Shown here in pieces: positions 24,053-36,430 of a stretch of 64,000 nucleotides of DNA. This stretch comes from Chelonoidis abingdonii (lineage: Eukaryota > Chordata > Testudines > Testudinidae), in contig NC_133790.1 of the NCBI RefSeq assembly GCF_003597395.2, forward strand, positions 26,619,167 to 26,683,166, written 5' to 3'. The notes beneath the pieces were generated by a model. The model was not told the origin of the DNA. It worked only from the letters and a program-made list of their open reading frames with translations, and made no database searches. Position 1 is the stretch's first letter. Each line of letters begins with the position of its first letter. A program made the position numbers and the translations under genes.

Positions 24053-24824
24053 TTTTGTCTTGAAGTTGCACGCGCTGTTCTTCCGGTCCCTGCCCGGTCG
24101 GTTCAGCCCACAAGTTAACAATAGTTAATTATTTATCGATTACAAGTGACAATTTATTACACCCAAGAGGTTTTTTCCCCTACAGATCCTATTAAAACCC
24201 TCCTTCCCCCCACGCCCCTTCAGTGGAGCGAATCCCTCCTGCTTGGAGTCCACGCTCTGTGCCAGCTTGTGCAACTAGTTGTGTTGTTGGCCTTTGCAGC
24301 TTCCAGTAACAGGCAACAGCTTCAAACCCACCAGCTGATAGTCTATGTCCTGGCGCCCCTTGGTCGCTTTTTAAAAATGCATAGATACCCCACCCCCGCG
24401 CCCCATGCTAATACTGGCTTTTTCCTGCCAGAAATGGAATCTTCAGTCGTAATTTCATTTGTTCATTTGCCCCCTTGAACGATCAGAATAAAACAGGATA
24501 CATGTCGCCTGAGGGGATCAAAGGGAGCTCCATATTCTGTGCAAGGAAGGGAAACATTTCCTTCATTACCGATTGTTCTTAAATGTCTTAAAAAGCAACG
24601 ACCAAATGCAGTCTGTCCCTCTTCCACCTCCTCCCTCGACTTACTGTACCCTGGGCTGTAGCATTTCACGAGCTGTGCTACAGGGAAGTGACTAATAACG
24701 CAGACACAAGTTTCGTGCAGCCTTGAAAAGTAATTATTTTCCATCTCAGAAAACAGGGGGATTAGTGCGCTTGCTGCACCGGAGCTGTTGTGTTGTAAGA
24801 AACACAGAGACAGCACAAAGATAT

Positions 24825-25015
24825 CACAGAGTAGCTCAGTGGTTTGAGCGTTGGCCTGCTAAACTCAAGATCGGGCGTTCAGTCTCGGAGGGGGTTACTT
24901 ACGGATCTGGGGCAAAAATCAGTACCTGGCCCTGCTATTAAAGGAAGGGGGCTGGACTCCATGACCTTCTAGGCCTGTGGAATAGGTGTATCTCAAATCA
25001 TCTTATCTGTCTATC
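24825..25015 (+). mobile_element. tRNA-derived SINE of turtle (Cry) type
   Basis: The head has RNA polymerase III promoter boxes: an A-box-like TAGCTCAGTGG at 24832-24842 and a B-box-like GCGTTCAGTCT at 24875-24885, spaced as in a tRNA gene. It continues with the family tail (GGGCTGGACTCCATGACCTTCTAGG near 24950-24973). The order matches the hidden-necked-turtle SINE family known from the literature, here somewhat diverged. The element is non-coding and mobilised in trans by a LINE. It is the only clear transposon between 1 and 30 kb. A second copy lies inverted at 34822-35015. Confidence 0.85.
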
Positions 25016-25077
25016 TTAAAGATCCATACCACAAATGTGAGATTGTGGTCAACAGAGTTATCTTTGTACAAAGTGTG

Positions 25078-25170
25078 GGCATATATCTATACCTATATAT
25101 CAAGCACGCATGGGTGTGTCTCGAGGTATATGTGTTTGTGTGTATACACACAGAGATATATACACGTGTT
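25078..25170 (+). repeat. TA/TG simple-sequence cluster
   Basis: Alternating CATATATC, TATACACAC and GTGTGTATAC words follow the SINE. No larger unit is seen. Confidence 0.7.
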
Positions 25171-27308
25171 CCTATGTGTTGAGCTTAGCATTCAAGGTCA
25201 ATCTGAGACTGGAAGCCCCTAATGCATATGTAACCAGTGTGGTTATAAACAAATCACTACACAGCCCTGTGTACCGTAGTGTGTGAACACAGTGATGTGT
25301 TTAGATCTCTGCTGGTGGGAAAACAAAAGCGACCCGTGCAATAACTGGGGCCAAAAGCCGCCTGAAGTGAGTGGGCTTTATAAGTGACGTTGTCATGCAG
25401 CGATGCCCCCTGACACGTCTCAGAAAGAGAGCACTGTGGATGGTTACAGGTAACACGCTGGAACTGCTCTGACCTTACTGCACCCCCTGGGAAAAACCCT
25501 CCACTCCCCTCTCTAGCAGCGAGAGACAGAGGGGCAGTTTGCCCCAGGAGAATATAGTATAGCAACTTTTTTTTTATGGAAGGGGCCCCCAAAATTGCTT
25601 TGCACCAGGCCCCCTGAATCCTCCAGGCAGCCCTGCAGGGTCTTGTTCTTCAGCCTGGGTGCACAGGACGTCCATTCCTCTGCCCCTGCCTTGCAGACAC
25701 ACGCTCCCAGGGGCGGAGATAACAGCGTCTGGAGAGGCCCAGGAGGGTGCACGGGGAGACATACTCGGGGTTCTCTGGAAATGGCGGGGTTGGCCGAAGC
25801 TTGGCTCCAGCCACGTGCAGCTCCCACTGTCGAAGTTTCTGCTCCAACGTAGTGTCAGTCGCAGAGGAGAGATGTGGACGTTGCAGCTGGGGGCAGGTGT
25901 AAGTTTGTTCCTAGAATTAATTTAAGGGCGTTTCGGACACGATCCGATGCAAGCTTTTTGGTGGTTCCTTTACAATGACCATGGAGACACACAGACAATC
26001 TCTTTCACATGCACAGACGCTTTCTCACACGCAGGGCGTCCACTCTTTAACCTCCACCTCACGGGAACACACCCAAATATCTCCTCACACCCCGTTACAC
26101 ACAACGCCCCATACAACTCGCCCTTCCACCCCCTTCTCGCCGGAACAGGGAGAACAGGCATGAAAAGGGACATTCCGAGTCTTGCAGTGGGAAGATCGGA
26201 TCGATGTTCTCCCTCTGACCTAGCAACCCCTCGCTGCAGCCCAGACTTTCTTACATGGCTTGAGAGTTTAAAGAGCTCCCAGTCCCCCCTAAAGCCTTTG
26301 ACTTGGGGGGTGGGCGGGGGAGAGAAAGACATTGACTCGTCAGAAAGCAGGACTGAAGCGAATTCGGCTTCTTTTTTTTCGACCGAGTCCCAAACTCCAC
26401 ACCTGCGCCGCCTAACCAACTCTTACAAGGGAACAATCAAGACCGGAAAGGCGTGTAAAAACATGGTGAGGATAAACTCTCTAGTGAGCTAGCAATGCAG
26501 GGCAGCCCTGCGACCCTTGCTCCGAGCCCTCCTGACACGAGGATTCTAATCCGGATTTGCACGCCTGCTCTTGACAAGAAGTCAGTTCAGCTGCGGACAA
26601 GTGGCTCGAAGGGGCTCTTCCAGCTGTGTTGCTTCAGATTCTATTCAATGGAGACATTTTAGATGTTGCTAGAAATACAGATTAACAAAGGGGTAAAGAG
26701 GCAGGTGCTCACACTGGCAGGGCGTTAAGATTTTAACAGGCTCTCCGAATTCGCAGAAGCTCGATAATACTCCTGTACTTTTATCACACGTCCGTGCTGT
26801 TTACTCCTTGATCTAGAACAACTGTGTTAATCCCCAGCACACACTTCATAACACCGAAGATCTAATTTCTTGCTGTTTTTTTCATGCCAGTGAGATTCCC
26901 CCTCCTTCTCGTGTATCCCTTCTCCCCAGTTCCTTTCGTGTTAGTTTAAGAGAAAATACTGTTCAAGCAATTTGTAAAAATGAACTAAACTCTTTACAGC
27001 AGAAAGGGAAACAACTCTTGTCTAATGCAATTTGACTGGGGACAGAATTCCTGCTGAACTTGGGATCTTTCCTTGGAGTGGTTTCTCCTGCCTCCTTCCT
27101 CCCCTTTTTGCAGGCAGACCTTTTTGACATCTTGACTGGTATGGGATTGAAAAGGCTGTGATTGAAAACAAGCTGCTCCGAGACAGTAGGCTCCACTCTG
27201 CTGAGTGTTTCAATTGGGTTCCAAGACAATTTTGGAATACAAGAAGCAGCGCTCATTTGACTTCCTGATGAAACCTACAGTTAGGCGGTTTTTCTCCCTC
27301 TGTGTGTA
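25171..27308. other. Non-coding DNA
   Basis: No exon-like structure. Frames of 111, 181 and 149 residues in 25257-26492 overlap on both strands, have no recognisable domain and coincide with GC-rich sequence. No repeat family seen. Confidence 0.55.
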
Positions 27309-27332
27309 TATCTATCTATCTATCTATCTATC
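27309..27332 (+). repeat. (TATC)n microsatellite
   Basis: Six perfect tetranucleotide units. Such arrays are often length-polymorphic. Confidence 0.9.
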
Positions 27333-28685
27333 AATCATTTAAATGCCATTTAAAGACAGAGCAATATTGATTGAGTCTGAGGACATTTGAGGTGTACGCT
27401 GCGTTTGGTTGGTTGTTTTTTTGCTAGCGTCTTTGTCTGTTGCGAGTTTAAGTTCAGTTTGTTTGTTTTAAGTTTGCAAATCTTCTCATTGCAAATTTAA
27501 CCTGAAAGAAAAGGGATATTTTTGGGGTGAGAAACCCCAAACAAACTCACTTTGGACACGATCATTTAAAAAAAATAACAACAACTAAATACATAAATGG
27601 AGCTACACCACAGCAGTATGGGCGGGGGGGAACTCACGGAAAAATACGGCTTCCCCATTTTTGCTGAAGCGTTAATAAAATGCAGGACATTTGTTCTTAT
27701 AAAGATCAGCTGCGACATTAGATCACAGCCACTTGTGACGGGGAGGGGGAGGATTTTTTTAAGGCAGGAGTGTAAAGTTTTATAACATTTTTCTTTCAAG
27801 GAAGAGGCTATTTCTGAGCTGAATCGGTGTTGGTGCTATCGCCTGCAAAACAGCGTTTTCATCTGCAAAAGTCATAACGTGGACATTGAGGTTTGCAATC
27901 AGCTCTCTAGTTTACCTCCTTGGGAATTTAGCACTGCAATCAGGTCTGTCATGAACCCTCCCCCCCTCCCCCCCGGACAGGCTTCTTTCGGACTCAGCTC
28001 TGGTATTGCTTTTTTGCTTTGTGTTTCTTTAGAATTAGTTTTAAATGTGATTTGTTAAAAAAAAAAAAGTGACTTTATTTTGAGGGTCTCTTCACTTTCC
28101 CCCCGAGTCCCAGTTCAGCTCACTTCTGCCCAAGAGTCTCGGGTTAAATTAAAGATTTTTAAAAATATTTAAAATGCAAGAACTGATCATTAGCGTTTCC
28201 CCAAAGTGCTCCTCTCGGAAGAGTGAAAAGCGTGGTTTAACGGACGGCTACTACTTAAGTCTCACTTTAGGGCTTATGACCCATTCCACCCCTTACTATT
28301 CGTCTCGCTGTCACAAGTCATCAGTCACTGAGGGGATTTTAACTTCACAACCGCATTGTTGTGTGTGTGTGTTTTTAACTAGGACCGCTGATTTCTCCAC
28401 ATGACTCCAGCTGGAAAAGAGAAAAATACCCCGAGGTTTAGACACCCGTAGGAACACATGTGAAACGATCCCCGATTCTGTAAAATTAGGACTAGATATC
28501 GGTTTGCATCAGGAATAATTTGCTCTAGGGAAAGTACAGATTGGGGCTGGGATGAGGCTAATGCTACCCGGGTTTTAATAGAGGCAGTGCAGTTTTTCGG
28601 AGTGCCGATTAAACAGAGAGAAAAGAGCATTCACAGCTGAAGATTGTGGCTGAAATTGACCATGCTGGAAAAGGAGAGGGGTGGG
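27333..28685. other. Non-coding DNA
   Basis: AT-rich sequence with short homopolymers (27555-27565 A, 27959-27975 C-rich, 28057-28068 A). Nothing gene-like. Confidence 0.6.
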
Positions 28686-28990
28686 CGCGCACACACACAC
28701 ACACTAAACTACGTTAACTGGCACGACATTAAAAACTTTGTGTTGTGTGTTGTTTATATAAGTCACACATATACAACTCTATGTTATCTAAGTAATATAA
28801 CGTAATATACTATCGTGTATGTATGATATGAGAAATACCTCACACTTTCTCTGTATATACACACACACATATATTATAAATACACCGAGTTATAATATAG
28901 ACACTTTGTAGATGTAACATATACATATCAATACAGCTCATATTGTATATAAGATGTACACAAACACACACATCTATAATTATGTATGTA
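28686..28990. repeat. CA repeat followed by AT-rich cryptic repeats
   Basis: A (CA)n array at 28690-28704 is followed by about 250 bases of imperfect TATA/ACATA/CACA words to 28990. Confidence 0.75.
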
Positions 28991-30500
28991 TCAAATCATA
29001 CTCTCAGATTGGGGTCAAAAATCTACCAACTATTTTACATACATCTTTAAACACTTCGTCTCCTGTCATTTCTCTTTTCCATCACGGTCAAATTCAATCA
29101 CAAAGTTCAGCCGTAAATGCCCTAAAATTCTCTCTCCATCTCGCCCCCCTCTCCCCGCAGATTAGTTAGCTGCAAAGCACCTTTACGGATGTTTGCCAGT
29201 TTAATACATCCAAGGCTAAACTCTCAGTGTTCCTCGCATTGCGATTCTGCTTCTTTCGGAGAAGCAGGCGTCATCTTTAGCCCCAGTTTATGATGAGTCT
29301 CCTCTCTGTTTAACCTCTGGGGAGAAGCGCCTTTGTTGGCACTCATTCACTCGGTCGCTGATTTTTTCCCTTGATAATTGTTTAAATGAGGCTGGGTGGC
29401 GGATGGAGGGAACCACCAAATACATATTTAACCCCTCCCCGACCCGTGGATGCAATTTCTACTGTCAGGGAACTTCTCTAGGGGTGCTCGAATGCTTCGG
29501 AGCGATTTACTTGTGCAACCATGACCGATTCCGAGCGAGCAGCTGTCCTGCCTTGCAGATAGTAATCAAGGATTCTGAGTAGCAATGTCGCCTGTTAATT
29601 AGGGGAAATAATTTTCGGGGCAATCACTGACCAGCTTGCACCCCAAGTCTGCATGTTTTGGGGTCCCAAACCCAGCGCCTTGTTTTTGCATTTCTTGATA
29701 ATCCTCATAAATCAGTTCTGTCCATTGGAATCATGCTAGGACAGGAAGTAAATCAACATACCTGCCTGAAAGGGAAGGGGGGAATCGCAGTTCATGTGGA
29801 GTACAGTGCTGTGCCATGATTCAGCGCTCCGGCCTGGGCGGTGTAAACTGTTCTTGGAGTGCCATCTGCTGGCAGAGACTTGTAAATGCCACTCCTTTGT
29901 CTGTGCAAAGAAGTGAGTTACACGCAGAAAATATAACAAAGAAAATTCACCAGACGCACTTGTCTGTTCTTGTCGCTCTGTAATTCACTTCTTCAGTTCC
30001 CGCCCCCTCCCCCAAGATAAATGGCATGGAAGAGCTCCACAAGTGTTACCCGATGATGGTAAACCTATGAAAACAACGTTGTAAGATTTCTTTGGTTATT
30101 AGAGCCAATTTCAAAGTGCTTTAGTTATAAAAATTAAATGAAACTGCGTGTTGTCCATAAATGAGGGGAAAGGATGGGCCTGTATGATGTTCATAATTAC
30201 ACCCAATTTCTTTCTTTGGCTTGAGTAAATGTGTACAAGTGAGCTTAGCCGTATAGGCTTTGTTCAATGCCCAATTGAAAGCAATGGTGAAGCTCTCAGA
30301 GATTTCAGTGGACTTTGGCTCTTTGGGTGGAGGAAGAGTTTGGCCCTATATTTTTATAGGCAAACTACAGAAATACTGAGTGTGCTTAGCTGTGCTCTAG
30401 TAGGAGGGAATTTTTTAAAATGGAAATCCCCCCTCTCCCCCTATAAAGTTAACATTGGGTTAACCCACAGGTCAGTAAAGAACAAGTCCTTCTGATTTTC
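28991..30500. other. Non-coding DNA
   Basis: No exon-like frame and no recognised repeat. Contains the CTCF-type motif at 29859-29872. Confidence 0.6.
29859..29872 (-). promoter_or_regulatory. Candidate CTCF binding site
   Basis: The + strand reads GTGCCATCTGCTGG. Its complement CCAGCAGATGGCAC fits all positions of the 14-base core CCASYAGRKGGCRS. The 12-base part carries about 20 bits, so about 0.1 match is expected by chance in both strands of 64 kb. Motif orientation is minus. Confidence 0.55.
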
Positions 30501-33134
30501 AAGTATTTTATCTTATTATAGTTTTATTGCTATATTATTCCCCCCCCCCAACTCACTATTTCTCTCTGCCACCCCGCTAGGATAGTGGTACGGTCCAGAC
30601 CCCTCCCCCCCCCAGCTATTCTGCCTGAGAAGCAGAAATTTTGCAACCAAAGCTCCTGGTCAATTTGCTGAGGGAGGCCACTCAAATGTGAGAACACCGA
30701 TGTAAAAGCCGGAAGACTTCAGGGTAAACAATGGGAACTGATGCTGGTTGCATTTTACTATGCAGTGGTCACCCATTGGAAAAGAAAGCCTTCTCAGTGA
30801 GAGGGAGGTCAGCTTCTCCTATGGAGCAGGCATGTATGTTTAACTGACCTATGGATCCCAGGCCCCAACCTCAACATTTCTGGAACAGTTGAGAGGTCCT
30901 AGTGACGCAGACAGGCAGAGGCTCTTCAGGCTCAGCAGAGCTGGAAAATAAACTGCTGTCCTAGTTTCCAACTGTCCCTGATTATTCATCAGAAATTCCC
31001 ATTGTCCTTTCTCAAGCTGGTGTGCGCTCTCATTAAGACCTTGGAATTGTGTCGATGTGCGTGAGTGCCAGGGCTGCTTTTGCAACCTCTGCAAGGATCA
31101 ACATGCAGGGTTTCCGTGGCAGGTAATTCCTGCTATACAGCAGGCTGAAAGATTTATGAAGGAGTTAAATCCTGAGAGTTTCATGTTAATTCTTTTGGGG
31201 TGGGGCATGTGGGGAAAGAATGATTGTCATGCTGCAGAATAGCAGATCTTGCCACAAACGTTTAGTGTAGCTGTGCAAACAGAGCTTTGGGGGAATTCAC
31301 AACTAGATGGCCAGCAATTTTGCTGGAAGTAGAAGGATTAACTTGAGATGTATCAAAGTAACCACTCTTAATTTCTCGGGTGTTGGTTTTTGATCCAAAT
31401 TGACAGGGGATATACAGTCTGGAAAGCAAAGCAATTCCTTACATTTCTTAATGTGTTATCTAAAGTCCAGATCACTTTATGCTCAGCGAGGATGGCACAA
31501 TAGGCAAGGCAAAGTGTCAGAAAATGTGAAAGCGCATCTGCTCTTTCCACTTGGATAGCTGCTATCAGTTTGGATAATGGACATCCTGTTCAGATCCTTA
31601 GGGGGAGTCTTTGGGACTCTGGGTTATCACTAAAAGGGGACATACTGATTTATTTATTGAATGATAGCCTGATTTGGGGAGTAATTGATTACTTGATGCC
31701 TTTTCTTCTCCGTCCTTTTAAATGACAGCTTTTCCAGCAAAATACGGGAGAGAGGGAGAGAGGGAGAGAGAGGAATCTGTAGATAGTCTTTTAAAAATAT
31801 ATTCACATCAGTTTGGTACACATTAAAGGGAGAGAGTGATAGAACTAGTGATAGCCAGACATAGCATGGAAAAGGCTTCAAATCTACTCTGCTTTGGTAC
31901 CTTAATCCTGGCATGCAAGACCCCTCTGCTAGCCCAGTCCTGGGCCCCACACAGCTTTGCCAATGAACATTGGGTAACATTTTCCAAAGTGACTTAGGAA
32001 CCTAAGTCCTGGCAGTGGCACTTAGGCACTTTTGAAAACTGTGCCCCTTATTCCTGATATACCGTCATATTATTCCTGATATTGCAGTCCTGGCCTCCTT
32101 CTAGGCACTTTATTCCTGACATGCAAGACCCATTTTTCCAGGCCTGGGCCCAGCCGTGGCTCTGTCACTATACTCTGATTTGCAACATCTTCTTCTATTA
32201 CAGGCTGCCCCACCAACCAGTGCACATCATTTTCGACCTGCACCAGACTGGCCCTGACTAAAGACTACTGGTCAGGCCAGTTTGTTTGATAGCTTTTGTC
32301 ATATGGCCAAAGGGCCATTAGGGACCATAAAATGCATTTCTGACAAGCAATTGGCAACAGGATTTGAACCCAGATCTGCAGCTGTGGTGGTTTAACGCTC
32401 TAACATCAAGCTTGCTTCCATCTTCTCTCTTCTCTTCCGTAACCTGTCTCGACACACTTGCTTTCTGTTCTGCAGGAGGCTAAAACTGTAACTTAATCAG
32501 CAGCCGGCCTGGTGTTGCTCCTCTGGTCACCTGGTGTCACGCTGTCATACCCGAAACTGGATCTGACCTGCATGGGAAACCAGCCTGATATGCAAGGCCC
32601 AGTTCATGGGATATTATATTGACCTAGTAGGAAACTGCCTCTCCAGCCCCATTGCAGGAGAATGAAGGCAGGAAGGGCATCTCCCCAGAGGAAGGGATCA
32701 AAGCTAGAGAGGTTTTCCAAAGCAAGAGAAGGGATGAAAATCCCATAGACTCTCTTTGGACTGTCATGGAAGCAAGAAACCCCAAGAAGTAAAGGGAAGG
32801 GTCAGAAACAACTCGAGACAATACTAGATTGTAGATCCTTAAGGCTCCTCACTGCTTAATTCCACCCGCCCCAGCTGATCTAGTAACTTATCATGATATT
32901 AACCCCCATCATCGCTCTGCCAACATGCCCAACCTTTGCAACCACCCCCTTGAATGTCTCTAGACTTTCTCCCACGTTACCCTTTATTCATGGGAAAATG
33001 CCCTGATGAGATCTGTACAGCCATTGCCTTCTCTTCCTCCAGATCCCTCCTGCAGACGAAGTCCTGCCATGGCCCTTACAAAACCCAGCTTGCTCATTAG
33101 GACTAGGTCGGAGGCAAGCTGGGACTCTCAGAGG
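30501..33134. other. Non-coding DNA with old repeat fragments
   Basis: C runs at about 30540 and 30606. The interval 31985-32045 has the wording (ACTTAGGAACCTAAGTCC) of a MITE common in turtles. The segment 31900-31946 is imperfectly repeated at 32108-32151 (shared word ATGCAAGACCC, then CCTGGGCCC). The interval is otherwise unremarkable. Confidence 0.5.
31746..31773 (+). repeat. GA-rich short tandem repeat
   Basis: About three 8-base GAGAGAGG-type units. Confidence 0.8.
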
Positions 33135-33150
33135 CTCCTAGACTCTAAGG

Positions 33151-34100
33151 CAGGCAAGGGCAAACTTTCTGGCCTGAAGGCCGCGTCAGGTTTGGGAAAT
33201 TGTATGGAGGCCGGTTAGAGGAGGCTGTGCCTCTCCAAACAGCCAGGCGTGGCCCGGCCCCCGCCCCCTATCTGATCCCCCCCTGCTTCTTGCTCCCTGA
33301 CAGCACCCCCCCCAGACTTCTGCTCCATCCAACCCCCGCCCCCCATCCCCTGATGGTCCCCTGGGACTCCTGCCCCATCCACTTCCGTCCCCTGACTGCC
33401 CCCAGAACCTGCACCCCTGACTGCCCCCCGCCACCCCATCCAACCCCTCCTCTCCTTCCTGACTGTCCCCCTGGGACTCCTGCCCCCATTCAACCCCTGT
33501 GGTCCCCATCCCCTGACCGCCCTGACCCCTATCCACACTCCCTGACCACCACCCTGCACTTCCCTGCTCTCTATCCAAACCCCCCTGCTCCCTGCCCCCT
33601 TATCACGCTGCCTGGAGCACCGGTGGCCGGTGGTGCTACAGCCGCACCACTCAAAGCACTAGGGCAGGCAGCCGCACAGCCCGACCGGAGCCAGCCAAGC
33701 CACCGCGCAGCACAGAGCACCGGGTCAGGCAGCCGCCCCGCCCGGCTGGAGCCAGCCATGCCACCGTACAGCACAGAGCACCAGGTCAGGCAGCCGCACC
33801 GCCCGGCTGGAGCCGGCCACGCCACTGCGCAGCACAGAGACCGGGTCAGGCAGCTGCACCGCCCGGCTGGAGCCAGCCCTGCCACCACACAGCACAGAGC
33901 ACTGCTCCAGGATGGGCTCTGCAGCCGCGCTGCCCCAGGAGCTTGCAGCCCCACCATGCAGAGCACTGCGCCGGCGGCAGGGCGAGCTGAGGTTGCAGGG
34001 GAGGGGGAACAGCAGGATAGGAGCCGGCAGCTAGCCTCCCAGGCCAGGAGCTCAGGGTCCGGGCAGGAGGGTCCCGTGGGCTATAGTTTGTCCACCTCTG
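33151..34100. mobile_element. hAT-type non-autonomous DNA transposon with perfect 8-bp target duplication
   Basis: The element starts CAGGCAAGGGCAAACT and ends AGTTTGTCCACCTCTG, which are imperfect inverted repeats of each other (CAG-x5-GG-CAAACT type). It is flanked on both sides by CTCTAAGG (33143-33150 and 34101-34108), the 8-base duplication characteristic of hAT transposases. Inside are a C-rich region (33240-33600, CCCTGACTGCCCC-like units) and a GC-rich minisatellite. A 311-residue open frame spans it, but it is Pro/Ala repeat text running into the flank and not a transposase. It would need a hAT transposase supplied in trans. Confidence 0.88.
33660..33905 (+). repeat. GC-rich minisatellite inside the hAT element
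   Basis: About four copies of a 60-61 base unit, with registration word CAGGCAGC at 33665, 33726, 33787 and 33847. Each unit contains GGAGCC-GCCA and GCAGCACAGAG. Copies differ by a few substitutions and indels. Confidence 0.85.
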
Positions 34101-34345
34101 CTCTAAGGCTACAAGTGACCATTATGATCATCTAGTCTGACCTCCTACACATGGCAGGCCACAGAACCTCACCCAGCCACTCCTGCAATAGGCCCCTGAC
34201 TTCTGGCTCAGTGACTGAAGTCCTCAAAACATGATTTAAAGGCTTCAAGTTACAGAGAATTCCCCATTTACTTTAGTTAAAACCAGCAAGTGACCCGTGC
34301 CCCTCATTGCAAAGGAAGGTGAAAACCTCCGATCTCTCTTTTCCT

Positions 34346-34821
34346 CCCTTCCTCTTCCTAGCACCTGCTCTCCTTTCCTCCCACCCCTCACCCCACCTCT
34401 AGCCCCCAATTAAAAGGCAAAACAAAAACAACAAAACAGGTGGCAAGCAAACAGGTTCAATTCTTTGCCAGATGAATTTACTCAATTGTTACGTTCCCAT
34501 CTCCCAGCCTTTGCCTGTTTGTGTCTTCCTGACTGCGAGTCCTCCAGGCCAGGGACTCGCTCTTAGCAATGTTTGCTCAGCTCTCAGAACAGTAGGCCCT
34601 GAGCCTGAGATATATAATACTTATTGGTATGACTGCTCCTAACAGGTTATTGTGGTGGGGATTTGAAGATCGTTGCTTTTTTCATGGTTCCGAGGAATGA
34701 ATTTTTCAAAAGTGCCTCAGGCCCAGATCACCCCAGGTATTTAGGCTCCTAATTTCTATTCATTTCGATAGAAGTCAGGAACCTAAATGCCTTAGAGAAT
34801 CCAGGCCTAGTGAAGAAGGGT
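34346..34821. other. Non-coding DNA with a MITE fragment
   Basis: Mostly plain sequence. 34697-34808 (TTTTTCAAAAGTGCCTCAGG to ATCCAGGCCT) resembles an inverted-repeat MITE with TTAGGCTCC / GGAACCTAAAT arms. Confidence 0.5.
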
Positions 34822-35015
34822 AATAATAATTTGAGATATACCTATAGCATAGAACTGGAAGGGATGCTGAAAGGTCATTGAGTCCAGCCCCCTGCCTTCA
34901 CTAGGGAAACCAAGTACTGATTCTGCCCTAGATCCCTAAGTGGCCCCCTCAAGGATTGAGCTCACAACCCTGGGTTTAGCAGGCCAATGCTCACACCACT
35001 GAGCTATCCCTCCTA
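34822..35015 (-). mobile_element. tRNA-derived SINE of turtle (Cry) type, inverted
   Basis: Read on the minus strand from 35014, the head GGAGGGATAGCTCAGTGGTG contains the A box. The B-box region lies at about 34953-34965, and the tail passes through GGGGGCTGGACTCAATGACC to TTCCAGTTCTATG near 34850. It is better preserved than the + strand copy at 24825. Confidence 0.88.
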
Positions 35016-35330
35016 TATGCTACAGGGCACCCACTTCCTACATCACCTTTCTACTCCATCAGTCTACTTAATCCACCTCTCTGAGCTATGGTAGCTAAAT
35101 TGATGGAAAAATTCTTCCATTGATCTGGCTGCATCTACAATGAGGGTGAGACCAACCTAACTACAGTGCTGCGGGTGCCAATTTTTGCAATGCCCTGAGA
35201 GATGTAGCTAGATGGACCTAATATTTAGGCATAGACCAGTAGTAGATCAAGTCTCATTGACTTTCAATGGATTTTAGGCGCGTCAGTCTCTTAGGTGCTC
35301 TTGGCAAATATACCCTCTATGGTCTATGGT
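35016..35330. mobile_element. Decayed Harbinger-like MITE fragment
   Basis: Words such as GGTAGCTAAATTGATGGAA, ATTCTTCCATTGA and GGTGAGACCAACC recur in the better preserved copies near 57.5 and 44.3 kb. Ends and target duplication are not recognisable here. Confidence 0.4.
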
Positions 35331-36430
35331 TCTAGTGTCATGTTTTTTAAAAAATTGAGATGTGAAGGATGAGCTGGAGAATGGGAGGAAGCATGTGGAC
35401 AGATCCCTAAATTGCTCTCCAGAGTCTCTGTTTGCATTTAAAAAAAAAAGGTAAGGCCCAGCTCCACAAAGGTATCTAGGCTTCAAACATCCTAAGTCAC
35501 TAGAAGTTATGGTTGTAAAGGAAACCTTGAAAACAGGACCTAATGTAATTCATACTGCGCTGTCTGCCTGAGTTTGCACACAGCCTGAGACAACGGCTCT
35601 GAGGCACGGACACCACATTCATGTTAACACAGATGGCAATGATGACACTTTAAATGCCAGCTTGGTTATTGGTTTCACTGATCAATAAACCAGGAAGGAA
35701 AACAGAAGAATGATCCCAGTGTGAAGACTTATATCAGCATCTCCCAAAGCATGTGTGGGTGTGGCCGGGCTCATAAAACCCAGACTGGCAGTGACCACAT
35801 TAAGGGGAGCTGTAGCAGCCAATAAGCACATTCTGTGGCACCAGCAGGGGAGACATATAATTAAGGATGAGAGCCACCTGAGGAGAACCAGCCTGGGTGG
35901 GTCTATAAGGGACGGCCTGCAGGGCTAATACCTGAGTCCAGAGAAAGATGCTGCAATAGGGAGAAGTCTGCACAGATGAAGGGGTCTAGGGTGCTGTCAG
36001 AAAGGCTGGGAGGCACCCTGAGAAATTGCCTCAGCCATAAATTGGGAAAAGCTGCCCAGAAAGCTTGTACTGTGGGGAGAGAGCAGTGTGCAGCTCCATG
36101 ACAGATACTGGCAAACATGCAAAGGTTGGTGGCAGTCTTGGGGGCCAGTGGGAAATTATAAGAAACAGACCTTAGCTGCTTATCACAAGGGTCTTGGGCT
36201 GGGGCCCGGAGGAGAGGGTGTGTCTGAGTTCTCCTTACATGCCCTAGCAGGAGGGGTCTTGGGAGTAAAGGGGCAAGGACCCTACATGGGGGCCTGGTAT
36301 GTGGTCACTCAGGCTTTAGGTTTTTGTTTGGGCTCCAGAAGGGGGTGAGGCTGTGACTGTCCCAGCTGGAGGGGTGAGTCACAAGAAGGAACAGACTAGG
36401 GGGAACAGAAACTAGAGGTTTTCTGTGCCA
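35331..36430. mobile_element. Possible LTR-type repeat (boundaries unclear)
   Basis: The texture of 35750-36400 (GC-moderate, GGGGAGCTG, CCTGGGTGGGTCTATAAGGG, then G/A-rich sequence) resembles other turtle LTRs in the window, with TATAAGGG a possible internal promoter. I found no clean TG...CA ends or target duplication, so the call is weak. 35331-35745 holds nothing recognised. Confidence 0.3.

Larger units (their letters stand above)
33135..34345 (-). mobile_element. CR1 LINE 3' end, interrupted by a hAT element
   Basis: The + strand text ACAAGTGACCATTATGATCATCTAGTCTGACC at 34112-34143 and its continuation to about 34345 are the reverse complement of a CR1 3' untranslated tail. Left of the hAT insertion, CCTAGACTCTAAGG (33137-33150) joins in register with GCTACAAGTGACC (from 34107) to give the usual CR1 terminus. 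The copy is 5'-truncated, with no reverse-transcriptase coding left. Confidence 0.8.

Noticed and set aside
24825..24900. A functional tRNA gene
   Set aside because: A- and B-box-like sequences are present, but no acceptor stem closes and the sequence continues into a SINE tail.
33200..34135. 311-residue + strand open frame
   Set aside because: Lies almost wholly inside the hAT element, reads as Pro/Ala/Ser minisatellite text and runs past the element end into CR1 sequence; no protein domain.
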